Positions 15,871-25,186 are shown, counted from the first letter of the stretch. The stretch: 64,000 nt of DNA from Halovenus marina (GCF_051414115.1 NZ_JBLKNZ010000001.1:1550001-1614000), one strand, 5' to 3'. Numbers and translations: made by a program. The notes: a model not told the origin generated them from the letters alone.

Positions 15871-16761
15871 TCAGAGTTGCGGGATGGCCGTCTCGGTTCC
15901 GCCGTTGACGATGGACTCGGCGACCGCTTCGGTGGTCTCGTCGAGTTCGAATCGGTTCGACAGCAACACGGTCTCGCTGGGAAACAGGGATTCGCCGACG
16001 ATCAGACCGTGCTCTCGCGCAGTCGAGCCAGTCACCGTCAAATAGACCCCGAGGCCAGTCTCTGCGATTGCCGCTTCCTCTTCTGCGTGGCTGCTATCCG
16101 GATAGGTGAATTCGATCCCCTCGGTCGCTCGTGAACCGAGAACGGCCTCAACGAGTCGCTCGTATCGCGGCGAGATACACAGCGCCCCCTCGTACTCGCG
16201 GACGAATTCGCGGTCCAGATCCCGGTTCCCACAGGTCTCGGGCGTTCCGAGCAGCGTGTGATACACCGTGTCACCGAGACCGGTGTGGATCCGAACGTCG
16301 GTGTCGACCGGGTCGATCCGGTCGTTGACCGCAGACAGCGAGTCCAGCGGCTCGGGTTCGAGGGTGACGAGCGTCTCCAAAACCAGATCCGCACTGTCGA
16401 ATCCGAGCGCGAACTCGTGTGTTCTGAGCGCCCGGAGCGGTTCCTGCCGACCGACGAGTTGGAGGTCGGGGCCATCCCGTGGCACCGTGACGCTGTCGAA
16501 TACAAGCCGTCTGGGCATCCCCGACCTGCTGTCACGGACGAGTGTGTACTCCGGCGCATGCGGGTCTGAGAGGTTGCTGTACGCGGCCAGACGGTCGTAG
16601 ACGTCGCGGCTGTCTGTCTGGTTGTCCTTCGTCAGCGCCTTCTCGTACCGGAGCGTGGAGATGATGCTGTCGGCAGTCTCCTGCCAGCCGTCATCGGCCA
16701 GTCGCTCGAGAACGGCTTCGAGCGGTCTGCCCTTCCGTGGGACAGCAACGCGAATAGTCAT
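15871..16761 (-). CDS. HisG-like (ATP phosphoribosyltransferase fold) paralogue, function unknown
   Basis: A 296-aa protein. The opening TIRVAVPRKGRPLEAVLERL mirrors the HisG start (IAVPNKGRL). FALGFDSADLVLE near residue 120 and the late segment GLGVYLTVTGSTAREHGLIV (near 250) match the positions of HisG's domain-II and PRPP-loop segments. A long insert at residues 30-75 and the loss of the usual strict motifs make a histidine-pathway role doubtful, and no his genes are nearby. I chose the start at 16761 because the HisG-like fold begins there; the frame is open 19 codons further upstream. The exact activity is unknown. Confidence 0.55.
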   Translation of the reverse strand: MTIRVAVPRKGRPLEAVLERLADDGWQETADSIISTLRYEKALTKDNQTDSRDVYDRLAAYSNLSDPHAPEYTLVRDSRSGMPRRLVFDSVTVPRDGPDLQLVGRQEPLRALRTHEFALGFDSADLVLETLVTLEPEPLDSLSAVNDRIDPVDTDVRIHTGLGDTVYHTLLGTPETCGNRDLDREFVREYEGALCISPRYERLVEAVLGSRATEGIEFTYPDSSHAEEEAAIAETGLGVYLTVTGSTAREHGLIVGESLFPSETVLLSNRFELDETTEAVAESIVNGGTETAIPQL

Positions 16762-16842
16762 CGTCCGGTGTGACGGCTGCTGTCGTAAAAACCCGTCCGG
16801 TTTCCCCGCGAGAACCACGGACCCTCGATCGCGAACACCCGG

Positions 16843-17997
16843 TCAGTTACCGCCGAAGGTCTTTTTGATCTGCTCTTGCCAGGCCTGCAGGTCGTCGATG
16901 CTCTCTTCCATGTCTTCTATCTGGTCGAGCACCTCCCCGTTGACGAGATCCTCGTCGATGCGCTCAACGTCGCTTTCGAGGTCTGCTATCGACGCTTCGA
17001 CCGAGTCGATATCCTCGGTGAGCGAATCGAGTTCGCCCTCGACGGTTTCGACCTCGCGTTCGACGCTTTCGACGTTCTCCGAAACGGTCTCCACCTCTTC
17101 GAGTGCGGTTTCGAGGTCCGAACTCTGATCGGAGATGTCCGATTGCATCCCTTCGAGTCGGTCCTCGAACGAGGCAAGACGCTCCTCGAAGTCCTCGATG
17201 AGTTGTTGCCCTGTCCCCTCTTCCTCGAGGAACTCTTCGAGCGCACTGGTGTACGCGCGCAGATCCGCAATATCCGTCTGTAGCTGTTTGATCTTTGCGT
17301 CTGCGCTCCCGTCGGAATCGCTCGACTCCACAGCGAAGGCCTGCTGGAGTGCCTTCACATCCTCAGCGGGTGCAGTCCCTTCACGGAGTTCTGCGACGAA
17401 CGCGCTGACGATGCTGTCGGCCGTGACCGCAGCGTCCGACGCGTTCTCGGCGGTTGTCCCCTCCGAGTTCGGGTCGTTCAGTTCGAGCGTCCCAACGTCT
17501 TCGTCGTCGATTTCTGCCTCTGTCTCTTCGAGCCCCGGAATCTCACCGTCCCCGAGAATCGCCTCCTCGACGACGTCGTCGCCGCTTTTCGGGATGATAT
17601 CCTCCGCGCCGCTTGCCTGTTCATCCTCGGGCAGTGGCGGGTCGACCTCATCGAGCGTGGGTTCGGTCAGAAACTGTTCGACGTCTTCGGTTCCCGTCGC
17701 CCGGATCCCGTAGACTGTCGTGTACGAATCACCACTGTCGAGTTCCCGCTCGAAGGTGATCGTCTCGTCGTCGATCATCCAGAACTCGCTGCCGTACTCC
17801 GGATGGAATCCCAGATCCTCGACCTCGACACCCTCGGGAACGGTGTCGCTCAGCGACACCCACACGGATTCGTCTCTGTCGGACGTGAACTCGAATGCGA
17901 TCGCTGGCACCGGAAACTCGTCTTCCTCGAACCGCTTCGTCACGGTCACCCCATCCTCGTGAATTACTTGCTTGTCGTACCCCTCTGATTCGCTCAT
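16843..17997 (-). CDS. Acidic coiled-coil protein, hypothetical
   Basis: A 384-aa, very acidic protein. Residues 1-105 form a compact beta-rich domain (VIHEDGVTVTKRFEEDEFPV ... YTTVYGIRATG). Residues 105-210 are low-complexity acidic linker. From about 225 to 375 it is one long heptad-type coiled coil (repeated ETVE/SLTEDIDSVEASI patterns). No membrane segment or catalytic motif is seen. A structural or scaffolding role is a guess. The TATA-like AAAAATAC about 33 nt upstream supports the start at 17997 rather than the further ATG at 18024. Confidence 0.6.
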   Translation of the reverse strand: MSESEGYDKQVIHEDGVTVTKRFEEDEFPVPAIAFEFTSDRDESVWVSLSDTVPEGVEVEDLGFHPEYGSEFWMIDDETITFERELDSGDSYTTVYGIRATGTEDVEQFLTEPTLDEVDPPLPEDEQASGAEDIIPKSGDDVVEEAILGDGEIPGLEETEAEIDDEDVGTLELNDPNSEGTTAENASDAAVTADSIVSAFVAELREGTAPAEDVKALQQAFAVESSDSDGSADAKIKQLQTDIADLRAYTSALEEFLEEEGTGQQLIEDFEERLASFEDRLEGMQSDISDQSSDLETALEEVETVSENVESVEREVETVEGELDSLTEDIDSVEASIADLESDVERIDEDLVNGEVLDQIEDMEESIDDLQAWQEQIKKTFGGN

Positions 17998-18027
17998 ACA
18001 TGTAGGTGCAATCGCTAACAGCATTAA

Positions 18028-18038
18028 GGTATTTTTGT
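18028..18038 (-). promoter_or_regulatory. TATA-like promoter of coiled-coil gene
   Basis: On the minus strand ACAAAAATACC stands out as AT-rich just before the gene at 17997, at about 33 nt, close to the usual distance for a short-leader haloarchaeal transcript. Confidence 0.35.
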
Positions 18039-18101
18039 ATCAAATCGGACAGTTCGACGGAATTCGGGCCAGTATGAGCAGATCTCACACTCGATGCGCG
18101 C

Positions 18102-18941
18102 TTATCGGAGAAGGTCGAGTCGGTCGCCGATTTCGACCACGTCGAGGACGCGGGGATACTCGAAGCTCTGTTTGTGGTGATGGAGTACGGTCGGGTCGGA
18201 GCGAAGTCCCTTCCACATGTCCCAGTGTGTCGGCACGAGTCGGTCGATCTGGAGGTGATTGGCGGCCTCGATGACCATGTTCTCGTCGTTGTACCACGTC
18301 GTCCGCTTCGGCGTTCGCGTCTCCTTGTCCGGGATCATCCCGGTCGAGCCAAACGCAAGCACACCGAGGTCGATGTCGTAGCGCTCTCCGACGGATTCGA
18401 ACTCACCGGGGCGTGCGTCGCCGCCGTGGAAGAAGGTTCCAGTCTCGTGCTCGAAGACGTAGGAGACGGGGTGGTCTGCGTCCGGGTCGTTCGCCGGTTC
18501 GACCGAGACAGTCAGGTCGCCGAGCGCGAACTGGTCACCCTCGGTGACCCGCTCGGTCTGTGACGGTTCGATCCCCCAGTTGTCGGTCCAGCCCTCGGAC
18601 TCGACGACGTCGACACTGGCGGAGGGGCCGTAGAACGTCGCGTCGTTCGCTTCGAGAATCGGTGCCTGTGAGCGCTCGTCGACGTGGTCCGAGTGTTCGT
18701 GCGTGGCGAGAACAGCATCGATCCCGGTCAGGTCGTCGGGTTCGAAGGGAATCGGGATCATCCGAACCGTCCGCGGCGGGTCGCCGGTGTTCAGGTAGGG
18801 GTCGATGCACAGAGTTGTCCCGCCCGAACTCTTCACGACGAACCCGTTACAGCCGAGATACCAGACGGCGATTCCGTCCGGGTCAGCCTCTGCGACCGCT
18901 CTCGGCAGCCAGTCGCCCCAGTCACTGTGTATTTCAGTCAT
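18102..18941 (-). CDS. MBL-fold metallo-hydrolase (UlaG-like)
   Basis: A 279-aa metallo-beta-lactamase-fold enzyme. It shows the metal-binding motif ATHEHSDHVDE (HxExHxDH form) near residue 90, a FHGGDARPGEF segment near 175, and a late VPTHWDMWKG His. The pattern is that of UlaG/RNase-Z-like hydrolases, whose substrates vary (UlaG itself opens L-ascorbate-6-phosphate lactone). Here the substrate is unknown. It lies divergent from dph2 with a GC-rich gap of 145 bp. Confidence 0.8.
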   Translation of the reverse strand: MTEIHSDWGDWLPRAVAEADPDGIAVWYLGCNGFVVKSSGGTTLCIDPYLNTGDPPRTVRMIPIPFEPDDLTGIDAVLATHEHSDHVDERSQAPILEANDATFYGPSASVDVVESEGWTDNWGIEPSQTERVTEGDQFALGDLTVSVEPANDPDADHPVSYVFEHETGTFFHGGDARPGEFESVGERYDIDLGVLAFGSTGMIPDKETRTPKRTTWYNDENMVIEAANHLQIDRLVPTHWDMWKGLRSDPTVLHHHKQSFEYPRVLDVVEIGDRLDLLR

Positions 18942-19086
18942 GCCCGAACCTGCGGGGGAGTCCCGGTTGAGTGTTTCGGTGAGTGGTCGGACTCGCTCGA
19001 AGGTGCCCAGCGGTAGGTCGCTGACTGAACTAGCGATCGATGTGGAAGCGTCGCCGTTTTACGCGCACGACTCCAATCGAGGGGTA

Positions 19087-20139
19087 ATGAGCCGCGAGCA
19101 GACGACTCCCGACGGAGACCTGCGGGCGACCGGGATGGCGCTCCGCCACGACAGGGAGTGGGACTACGAACTCGACCGCATCACAGAGGCCGTCTCGGAG
19201 CGTGACGCAGACTCCGTTGGACTCCAGTTTCCCGAAGGACTCAAGCGCCGCGGACCGGGCGTCGCAGACGACCTGCGCGAACGCCTCCCGGACGGCGTCT
19301 CGGTGATGATATCTGGCCAGCCCTGTTACGGAGCCTGTGACCTGGATACGTACCTGATGCGCCGGACCGACGTGTTCGTCCACTTCGGCCACTCGCCGAT
19401 GAAGGAGTCGAAAAACATCATCTACGTGCCGCTGTTCTCGAACGTCGAAGTCGCACCCATCGTCGAGCGAGCGATGGAGGAAGAACTCGCTGACCCCGAC
19501 GAGGATCCGGACGTGGGCCTTGTCACGACCGCCCAGCACATGAACCGCTTCGAGGAGATGAAGGAACTGCTCGATTCGAACGGCTACACGGTACACACCC
19601 GCCGCGGCGACGAGCGACTCACACACGAGGGCCAGGTTCTGGGCTGTAACTACGCCTCCGCAGATATCGACGCCGAGCAAGTGCTCTACGTCGGCGGTGG
19701 CAAGTTCCACCCGCTCGGACTGGCGATGGAACACCAGGACAAGACCGTCGTCATCGCCGACCCCGTCAACAACGCCATCTCGATTGCCGACGCCGAATCG
19801 TTCCTGAAACAGCGATATGGGGCCGTCCATCGCGCGATGGACGCCGACACCTGGGGCGTCATCTTCTGTACGAAGATCGGACAGGGCCGGTGGGACCAGG
19901 CACAGGAAATCGTCGCGAAAAACGACGACGCCTACCTCATCACGCTGGACGAGATCACACCCGACCGACTGCGGAACTTCGGTCTCGATGCCTACGTCAA
20001 CACTGGCTGTCCGCGGATCACCACCGACGACGGGCCGCAGTTCAACTCCCCGATGCTCACCCCCGGCGAATACAAGATAGCCATCGGCGAGAAGCCGCTC
20101 GACTCGCTTTCCTTCGATACGTTCCACGGCACGTGGTAG
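19087..20139 (+). CDS. dph2: Diphthamide synthase subunit Dph2
   Basis: A 350-aa enzyme that starts diphthamide synthesis on elongation factor 2, moving the 3-amino-3-carboxypropyl group of SAM to a histidine through a [4Fe-4S] cluster. The three cluster cysteines are visible in QPCYGACDLD (near residue 80), VLGCNYASAD (near 185) and YVNTGCPRI (near 305). In archaea this works as a homodimer. The start at 19087 begins the conserved N-terminus and excludes a 94-residue low-quality extension. The gene stands alone on its strand between the MBL hydrolase and a methyltransferase. Confidence 0.92.
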   Translation: MSREQTTPDGDLRATGMALRHDREWDYELDRITEAVSERDADSVGLQFPEGLKRRGPGVADDLRERLPDGVSVMISGQPCYGACDLDTYLMRRTDVFVHFGHSPMKESKNIIYVPLFSNVEVAPIVERAMEEELADPDEDPDVGLVTTAQHMNRFEEMKELLDSNGYTVHTRRGDERLTHEGQVLGCNYASADIDAEQVLYVGGGKFHPLGLAMEHQDKTVVIADPVNNAISIADAESFLKQRYGAVHRAMDADTWGVIFCTKIGQGRWDQAQEIVAKNDDAYLITLDEITPDRLRNFGLDAYVNTGCPRITTDDGPQFNSPMLTPGEYKIAIGEKPLDSLSFDTFHGTW

Positions 20140-20218
20140 GCAAAAGCGTCGGTCGCGAATGAAATAACCATCAAGCATGTACAAACATTTTTGTATTAAT
20201 ATCGGGTATTGGTAGTCG

Positions 20219-20839
20219 ATGCCGACAAAGAGCGAGTTGACCCAGCAGCTCGGGGTCGTCGCGGGCTTCGACGACCCGCGGGTGGACCTGGAGCAGTATC
20301 GGACGCCGCCGGAACTCGCGGCGCATCTCGTTCACACCGCGGACCTGCAGGGAGACATCGCCGGGCGCGTGGTCGTCGACCTCGGCTGTGGCACGGGGAT
20401 GCTCGCGCTGAGCGCCGCGTTACGCGGCCCGAAAACCGTCGTCGGGGTGGACATCGACCCCGACCCGCTCGCGACGGCGCGAGAAAACGAGCGGAAGGTC
20501 GCCTCCACGAGTCGCGTCTCGTGGGTTCGCGCGGACGCGACACAGGCGCCGCTGTGTCCGACCGAATCGACGACAGTCGTGATGAACCCGCCCTTCGGGG
20601 CGCAGTCGGGCAACGAACACGCAGACAGAGCCTTTCTGGAGACGACCGCCGACATCGCTGACGTCTCTTACTCGATTCACAACGCCGACAGCGCCGACTT
20701 CATCGAGGCCTTCGCGGACGACCACGACGCCACGGTGACCCACGCATTCGAGGCGACATTCGAGTTGCCACACTCCTTCGAGTTCCACACCGAAGAGCGT
20801 CGATCTATCGACGTGGAAGTGTTCCGGATCGAGTGGTAG
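20219..20839 (+). CDS. METTL5-like RNA adenine methyltransferase
   Basis: A 206-aa class I SAM methyltransferase. The SAM motif is VVVDLGCGTGMLAL (near residue 45), the acidic loop VGVDIDPDPL (near 70), and the catalytic MNPPFGAQSG (near 115) is the NPPF motif of N6-adenine enzymes. Human METTL5, which this resembles in length and motifs, makes m6A in 18S rRNA; an rRNA target is therefore likely but not shown. AT-rich TATTAATAT lies 20-28 nt upstream of the ATG and could be its TATA box. It ends 10 bp from the convergent rhomboid gene. Confidence 0.8.
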   Translation: MPTKSELTQQLGVVAGFDDPRVDLEQYRTPPELAAHLVHTADLQGDIAGRVVVDLGCGTGMLALSAALRGPKTVVGVDIDPDPLATARENERKVASTSRVSWVRADATQAPLCPTESTTVVMNPPFGAQSGNEHADRAFLETTADIADVSYSIHNADSADFIEAFADDHDATVTHAFEATFELPHSFEFHTEERRSIDVEVFRIEW

Positions 20840-20849
20840 CCTCGAACGG

Positions 20850-22502
20850 CTATTGTTCCACATCCTGCAGCGTTCCGCCGACCCGGTAGCGTGCGAACTC
20901 GATTTCGGTTCGCTCGTACCTCGCGATGAGGCTGTTTCGGTCGCGCTCGAAGGTGATGTCAGCGATTTCGACCGTCTGGTTGTGCTCTGGAACTGGCGCT
21001 TGGCCGAGGACAGTGCCGTTTCGGCTGACGCTGAGTGCGTACGACTCGGTCGTGGGTTCGATTGCGACTGTGCTACCGTTGATGATAACCGACGCGTTCG
21101 CAGGCCCGGACGCGAACAACTGCTGTGCAGAGATACCGGCGCGGTTCCCGAACACCTTGTAGGTCTCGTTGCCGTCGACGAACGTCCACGCAGTCCGGGA
21201 GACAACAACCACCTCCCGCCACGTGGCGTCACCGAGGGCGATCACTTCACGCCCCTCGGCGGAGAACTCCCGGGCAGAGGAGACCTGCACCCAGGCGTCG
21301 CGCTGTTCGCTGGTGACGATCACCCCGGAAGAGGCCGGTGGGGGCGTGAGGAAATCGGGAAGCGGCGAGTCAGCGATGTACTGATTTTCGGCGTCTTCGG
21401 CGTACATGACCGTGTAATCGCGCACATCGAGGCCGCCGTCGACAGCGTCGCCGTTGGTCACCGACACCAGATTGAACGCGACACCCGTGAGCGCGAGCGA
21501 ACAGACGACGATGAGCAACAATCCGACCGCGACCGACCGCAGAGAAACTGAGGGGCGCGAGATGAACTCCCAATTACGCCCGGTGACAAGCAGCGCGACA
21601 GCAGTTGCGAGGACGATCACGCCAGCGGTGCCGAGGGCACGATACAGGACGAACTCCCCGCCGCCGCGAGCGATGTACACCGCCTCCATCGACCGGGTGA
21701 CGAGAAAGACGAGCGCGGCGAAGAAGACGTATCTAAGCGACGGGAACTGGTCGCGATACGACAGCAGCGCGATTCCGACCAACACACCGACGACGAAGCC
21801 AAACAGATGTCCCTGAATGGCGGTGTCGACCCACGACGGCGTGAAGAAGCCGGGCTCCGTCCGGAACGTCGGCGTGGGATAGAGAACCGCATCGCGGAGG
21901 AGCGCGAGTACCTGCACGCCGAGGAGCGCACCGACAGCGGCAATCGGGGCGGTGACGACAGCCATCCCAGCGAAGGCAAAGACGACGCTCGAAAACCCGA
22001 TTGCGGCGACCGGAACGAACATGCTCGCGAGCAGTCCCACGACGAAGACTGCGGAGACGAACACGAGAATGCGAACGAAGGGATTGGTCAGCCACGAGGA
22101 GAACGTCTTGCTGCCGCGCGCTTGCGGGTAGTGACTCCAGACGTACTCGGCAACCGTTCCGAAGAGGACTGTCCCGACGAGATTGCCAAACAGGTGCGAC
22201 TCGCTCCCGTGGGCAAACGAGGAAAACAGCATCCCCTGCGGGTAGAAAAACGACCACGACCGAAAGCCGACGACGACAGGGCCGCCCGGTTCGGAGCCAC
22301 CCTGAACGAACTGGTAGACGGCCCAGACGCCGACGATAACGATGACCGTTCCCCACGGCACGCCGAGGACGAAGCGCCGCCGAAGTGGGTCGAACACCCG
22401 CCCGTCCTCACGTCTGAGGACGAGATAGGCGAGGATGAGCGCGAGAAGCAGGAGTGCGAGGCTGAGTGAGTCGACCGGCCCGTTGCCGGGGAGCAGTGAC
22501 AT
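20850..22502 (-). CDS. Rhomboid-family intramembrane serine protease with C-terminal extracellular domain
   Basis: A 550-aa protein with about nine membrane helices. The rhomboid core shows GNLVGTVLFGTVAEYVW, the serine segment IGFSSVVFAFAG (GxSx) and the helix IQGHLFGFVVG with the partner His. Rhomboids cleave membrane helices of other proteins. After about residue 335 there is a long non-membrane C-terminal part (about 215 residues, beta-rich, several N-glycosylation sequons) that most rhomboids lack. I take the start at 22502 (MSLLPGNGP) over the ATG at 22529 because the first helix follows it directly. Confidence 0.82.
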   Translation of the reverse strand: MSLLPGNGPVDSLSLALLLLALILAYLVLRREDGRVFDPLRRRFVLGVPWGTVIVIVGVWAVYQFVQGGSEPGGPVVVGFRSWSFFYPQGMLFSSFAHGSESHLFGNLVGTVLFGTVAEYVWSHYPQARGSKTFSSWLTNPFVRILVFVSAVFVVGLLASMFVPVAAIGFSSVVFAFAGMAVVTAPIAAVGALLGVQVLALLRDAVLYPTPTFRTEPGFFTPSWVDTAIQGHLFGFVVGVLVGIALLSYRDQFPSLRYVFFAALVFLVTRSMEAVYIARGGGEFVLYRALGTAGVIVLATAVALLVTGRNWEFISRPSVSLRSVAVGLLLIVVCSLALTGVAFNLVSVTNGDAVDGGLDVRDYTVMYAEDAENQYIADSPLPDFLTPPPASSGVIVTSEQRDAWVQVSSAREFSAEGREVIALGDATWREVVVVSRTAWTFVDGNETYKVFGNRAGISAQQLFASGPANASVIINGSTVAIEPTTESYALSVSRNGTVLGQAPVPEHNQTVEIADITFERDRNSLIARYERTEIEFARYRVGGTLQDVEQ

Positions 22503-22571
22503 GCCATAACAGCAGGACGGGACGGGCATAAATCTTCAGCAGGGTTCGTCTGTCGTCCCAGCCAGTGTGAG

Positions 22572-22967
22572 TTACGTCTCGTCGGCTGGATCGTAGGGCT
22601 TGGCAGGGTCGTACTGGGGCGCACCGACACCGAGGACAGAAACGGATTCGTCGGCTGTTTCGGGGTTGTACGCACGGTGCGGGCTGTCAGGTTCGGCCAC
22701 GAACACGGACTCTTCGGGGACGCTGTAGGTTCGGTCGGGCGTCTCGACGGACAACTCACCAGAGAGCACGTAAAACAGTTCCTCGCGCTGGTCGTGCGAG
22801 TGGTAGGTCCGTGGCAGTTGCTCGCCGGGTGCGAGCGTGTACGTCGCCGCGGCAAGCATCGACAGGCCAGCGGCCTCCGATATCGACTGGCGAGTACACG
22901 GGTAGTCTGGCGTCGGGTCGAGCGAGTCGGCTGCAACGACGTGATAGGTGCCATCGGAGCCGTTCAT
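22572..22967 (-). CDS. Cupin-domain protein
   Basis: A 131-aa single-domain cupin. Motif 1 reads HSHDQREELFYVLSGELSVE (near residues 57-76) and motif 2 reads VAEPDSPHRAYN, giving the two His, Glu and His of a metal site. Small cupins of this kind act as sensors or as enzymes on many substrates, so no reaction can be named. It lies between the rhomboid and mptE, on the same strand as both but with separate spacing. Confidence 0.75.
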   Translation of the reverse strand: MNGSDGTYHVVAADSLDPTPDYPCTRQSISEAAGLSMLAAATYTLAPGEQLPRTYHSHDQREELFYVLSGELSVETPDRTYSVPEESVFVAEPDSPHRAYNPETADESVSVLGVGAPQYDPAKPYDPADET

Positions 22968-23034
22968 ACAGACAAGTCAGTCGCACGCGAACGTGTGTCT
23001 GACGGCTTGAATTTCGGTTGCTGTACCGGGCCAG

Positions 23035-23727
23035 CTACGAGAGCCACTCCGCGTCGATACCGTCTCGACGCCCATTCAGCACGGCAAACCGCTCCCCTCG
23101 GCGGCGTTCGAGCCAGTAGAGCAGGCGCTCTGCCCAGCGGAGCTTTTTCGCCTTCTCGGGGCCGACAGTGGAGTCGTCGAACGTCCACCCCGGAAAGACG
23201 AGTCTGTCGGCCCCGAGTGCGTCTGCGAGAAACGCCGCCCTATCGCCGTCGGTGAAGCCACCGTCGTTGCGAAGCGGTCCGACTGGCTCAGCCTGCGTCG
23301 TCGGGATGACCCACTCCGTGTGTAGGTCGGGTACTATTCGCGCTATCGCCTCACGGTTGTCACCGTGAGCGTGGACGGCGACGGGTGTTTCGGCCTCGGT
23401 CAGCGCCCGGACCGTCTCGGGGTTTTTGTCCAAATCTGTCACCATACAGTCGACCCTAATGTCGATTGCCTGAAGCCGGTCGGCGGCAACCGACGCCGCG
23501 AGCACGACGTCTGCCTCGCGTGCGAGCGCGGCATCCGATTCGAGTGTCGGGCCAGCACCGGCGATTGCGACGGTCTGCCCCTCGATACCAATCCCGGTGG
23601 GATCGAACGGCGTCACGTCCGCGAACAGCGCGGCCAGTTCGTCTCGCGCCGCTTCGTCGCCCGCCCTGTCGTATCCGAAGTCGTCACAGATCCGCTCGTA
23701 GACTGGCTCCCACTCGGCAAACCGCAT
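23035..23727 (-). CDS. mptE: 6-hydroxymethylpterin diphosphokinase MptE
   Basis: A 230-aa enzyme of the archaeal (DUF115-type) route that makes 6-hydroxymethyl-7,8-dihydropterin diphosphate, the substrate of dihydropteroate synthase. It matches by the start RFAEWEPVYERICDDFGYDR, the nucleotide-type loop VAIAGAGPTLE, the CMVTDLDKNPE acidic motif near residue 105, and VHAHGDNRE. folP lies upstream on the same strand, so the two steps are next to each other. I start at 23727 because the conserved N-terminus begins there. Confidence 0.85.
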   Translation of the reverse strand: MRFAEWEPVYERICDDFGYDRAGDEAARDELAALFADVTPFDPTGIGIEGQTVAIAGAGPTLESDAALAREADVVLAASVAADRLQAIDIRVDCMVTDLDKNPETVRALTEAETPVAVHAHGDNREAIARIVPDLHTEWVIPTTQAEPVGPLRNDGGFTDGDRAAFLADALGADRLVFPGWTFDDSTVGPEKAKKLRWAERLLYWLERRRGERFAVLNGRRDGIDAEWLS

Positions 23728-23929
23728 CAGAGCCACCTCCGTTTGCCAGCGGAAGTCTCTCGGAGTGGAGCGGCTCTTATCAGTGTTCGTGTCGGTAGGA
23801 TAGACATACCACTCATCGGGTAACTCCCAGATAAACCGGATTGAGCCGGAATGGCACAGAGGTGTTCCCCTGCCCGTGTGCCCTTTCGGCCGTTACTCGG
23901 GTATTCAGGCTCATCCCGTATAAGTTTTC

Positions 23930-25069
23930 TTACCGAGATTGAGACCAGATCCGCCCGAGCACGTCGGCCAGTTCGGGCGGTTCGCTGACCCGCTTTGCCG
24001 TCTTTTCGATGGCTGCGACAGTTCCCGCGACGAGTGTCGTCGCTCCGGCAGTCGCGACAAGTAGCCCCATTTCGGCCCCGATAGCGGACAGTTGCTCGCG
24101 TGTATTCTTCGACAGACCGTCGACGGTAAAGGCGCGTGTGACCGTCCGTTCTGCCGCGCTTCCCGGCGTTCCGAACCGGTCTAGATGAGCCGTCATCTCC
24201 TCGACAGTCTGGGCGTCCAGTTCCTCGATCCGCAGGCCGTTGGCTTCGGTTCTGAGACGGTCACGGGTGAACTCCCTGCCGACGAGTGCTGCATCGCGTG
24301 TTTCGGCTACGTCGTGCGTTCGGACCACGTGCGCACCGCGCTCGACGGCCATCGCAGTCGCTCCGAGCGAGACGGGGAGCGCGTCTTCGGTGTCACGACC
24401 AGCAATCTCCCGGAGGAAGTTCTTCCGGTTTATCGAGACCAGGATCGGCTGCCCGATCGCCCGAAACTCCCGGAGGCGGCGGAACGTCTCCCGGTCGTCT
24501 TCGAGGGTCTTGTCCTCGCTCCAGCCACCGAACGCGGGGTCGACGAGCGTCTTGTCGGTCAGGCCGTTCTGAAAGAGCGCGTCGTAGATGTCGTCGACGG
24601 CCTCGATGGCCCCGGGGCGCTTTAGATCCGGCGGGCTGGCCATCTTCGCGACGGCAACGTCGTAGTCCTCGCAGACGCGGGGCATCTCCGGGTCGGCGAA
24701 GCCACAGATGTCGTTGACCATCTCGAAGCCGCGTTCGAGCGCGGCCTCTGCGACTTCGTGATACCGCGTCTCGATGGAGAAGACGGCGTCGCCGCTGACG
24801 CTCTCGATGGCCTCGACTGCAGTATCGAGTCTGTCGAGTTCCTCCGAGGCAGACAGCACGTCGAGGCGCTTGTTCGCGGACTCGAGACCGATATCGACGA
24901 TGTCCGCCCCCTCGTCGATGAGTTCGCTGTCGACGTAGGCCGCGGCCTCCCCCGGGTCGTCGAAGACGGAGGGTTTGTAGGGGGATTCGCTGCTGACGTT
25001 GAGCACACCCATGATGCGTGGCGGCGCATCGTCACCGATATCGAGCCCTGCGGCGTCGACGGTTCGCAT
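23930..25069 (-). CDS. folP: Dihydropteroate synthase-like protein FolP
   Basis: A 379-aa protein. Residues 1-265 form a TIM barrel with divergent DHPS motifs: RIMGVLNVSSESPYKPSV, EGADIVDIGLES, MVNDICGFADPE, LVDPAFGGW, VSINRKNF and HVVRTHDV. It should join the pterin diphosphate to p-aminobenzoate. Residues about 270-379 are an extra C-terminal domain not found in bacterial FolP. The divergence in the first motif resembles haloarchaeal and methanogen versions. The same-strand mptE 200 bp downstream supports a folate role. That 200-bp gap holds no gene I can support. Confidence 0.75.
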   Translation of the reverse strand: MRTVDAAGLDIGDDAPPRIMGVLNVSSESPYKPSVFDDPGEAAAYVDSELIDEGADIVDIGLESANKRLDVLSASEELDRLDTAVEAIESVSGDAVFSIETRYHEVAEAALERGFEMVNDICGFADPEMPRVCEDYDVAVAKMASPPDLKRPGAIEAVDDIYDALFQNGLTDKTLVDPAFGGWSEDKTLEDDRETFRRLREFRAIGQPILVSINRKNFLREIAGRDTEDALPVSLGATAMAVERGAHVVRTHDVAETRDAALVGREFTRDRLRTEANGLRIEELDAQTVEEMTAHLDRFGTPGSAAERTVTRAFTVDGLSKNTREQLSAIGAEMGLLVATAGATTLVAGTVAAIEKTAKRVSEPPELADVLGRIWSQSR

Positions 25070-25186
25070 GGCAGTCCCTTTGAGTGCAGATGGATAAGTG
25101 CCTCGTCTTTGACGAGTTTTCGTCGGACCGCCGATCGACTCCGCAGAGTCACGCGATTTATATCACGTCTCCACCACTCCGAACAC

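Noticed and set aside
19030..20184. 384-aa open frame antisense to dph2
   Set aside because: It lies entirely over the well-supported dph2 gene and has no family features.
23728..23929. Gap between mptE and folP as a possible riboswitch or RNA
   Set aside because: Some short inverted stretches are present but no known riboswitch core or tRNA-like fold was seen.
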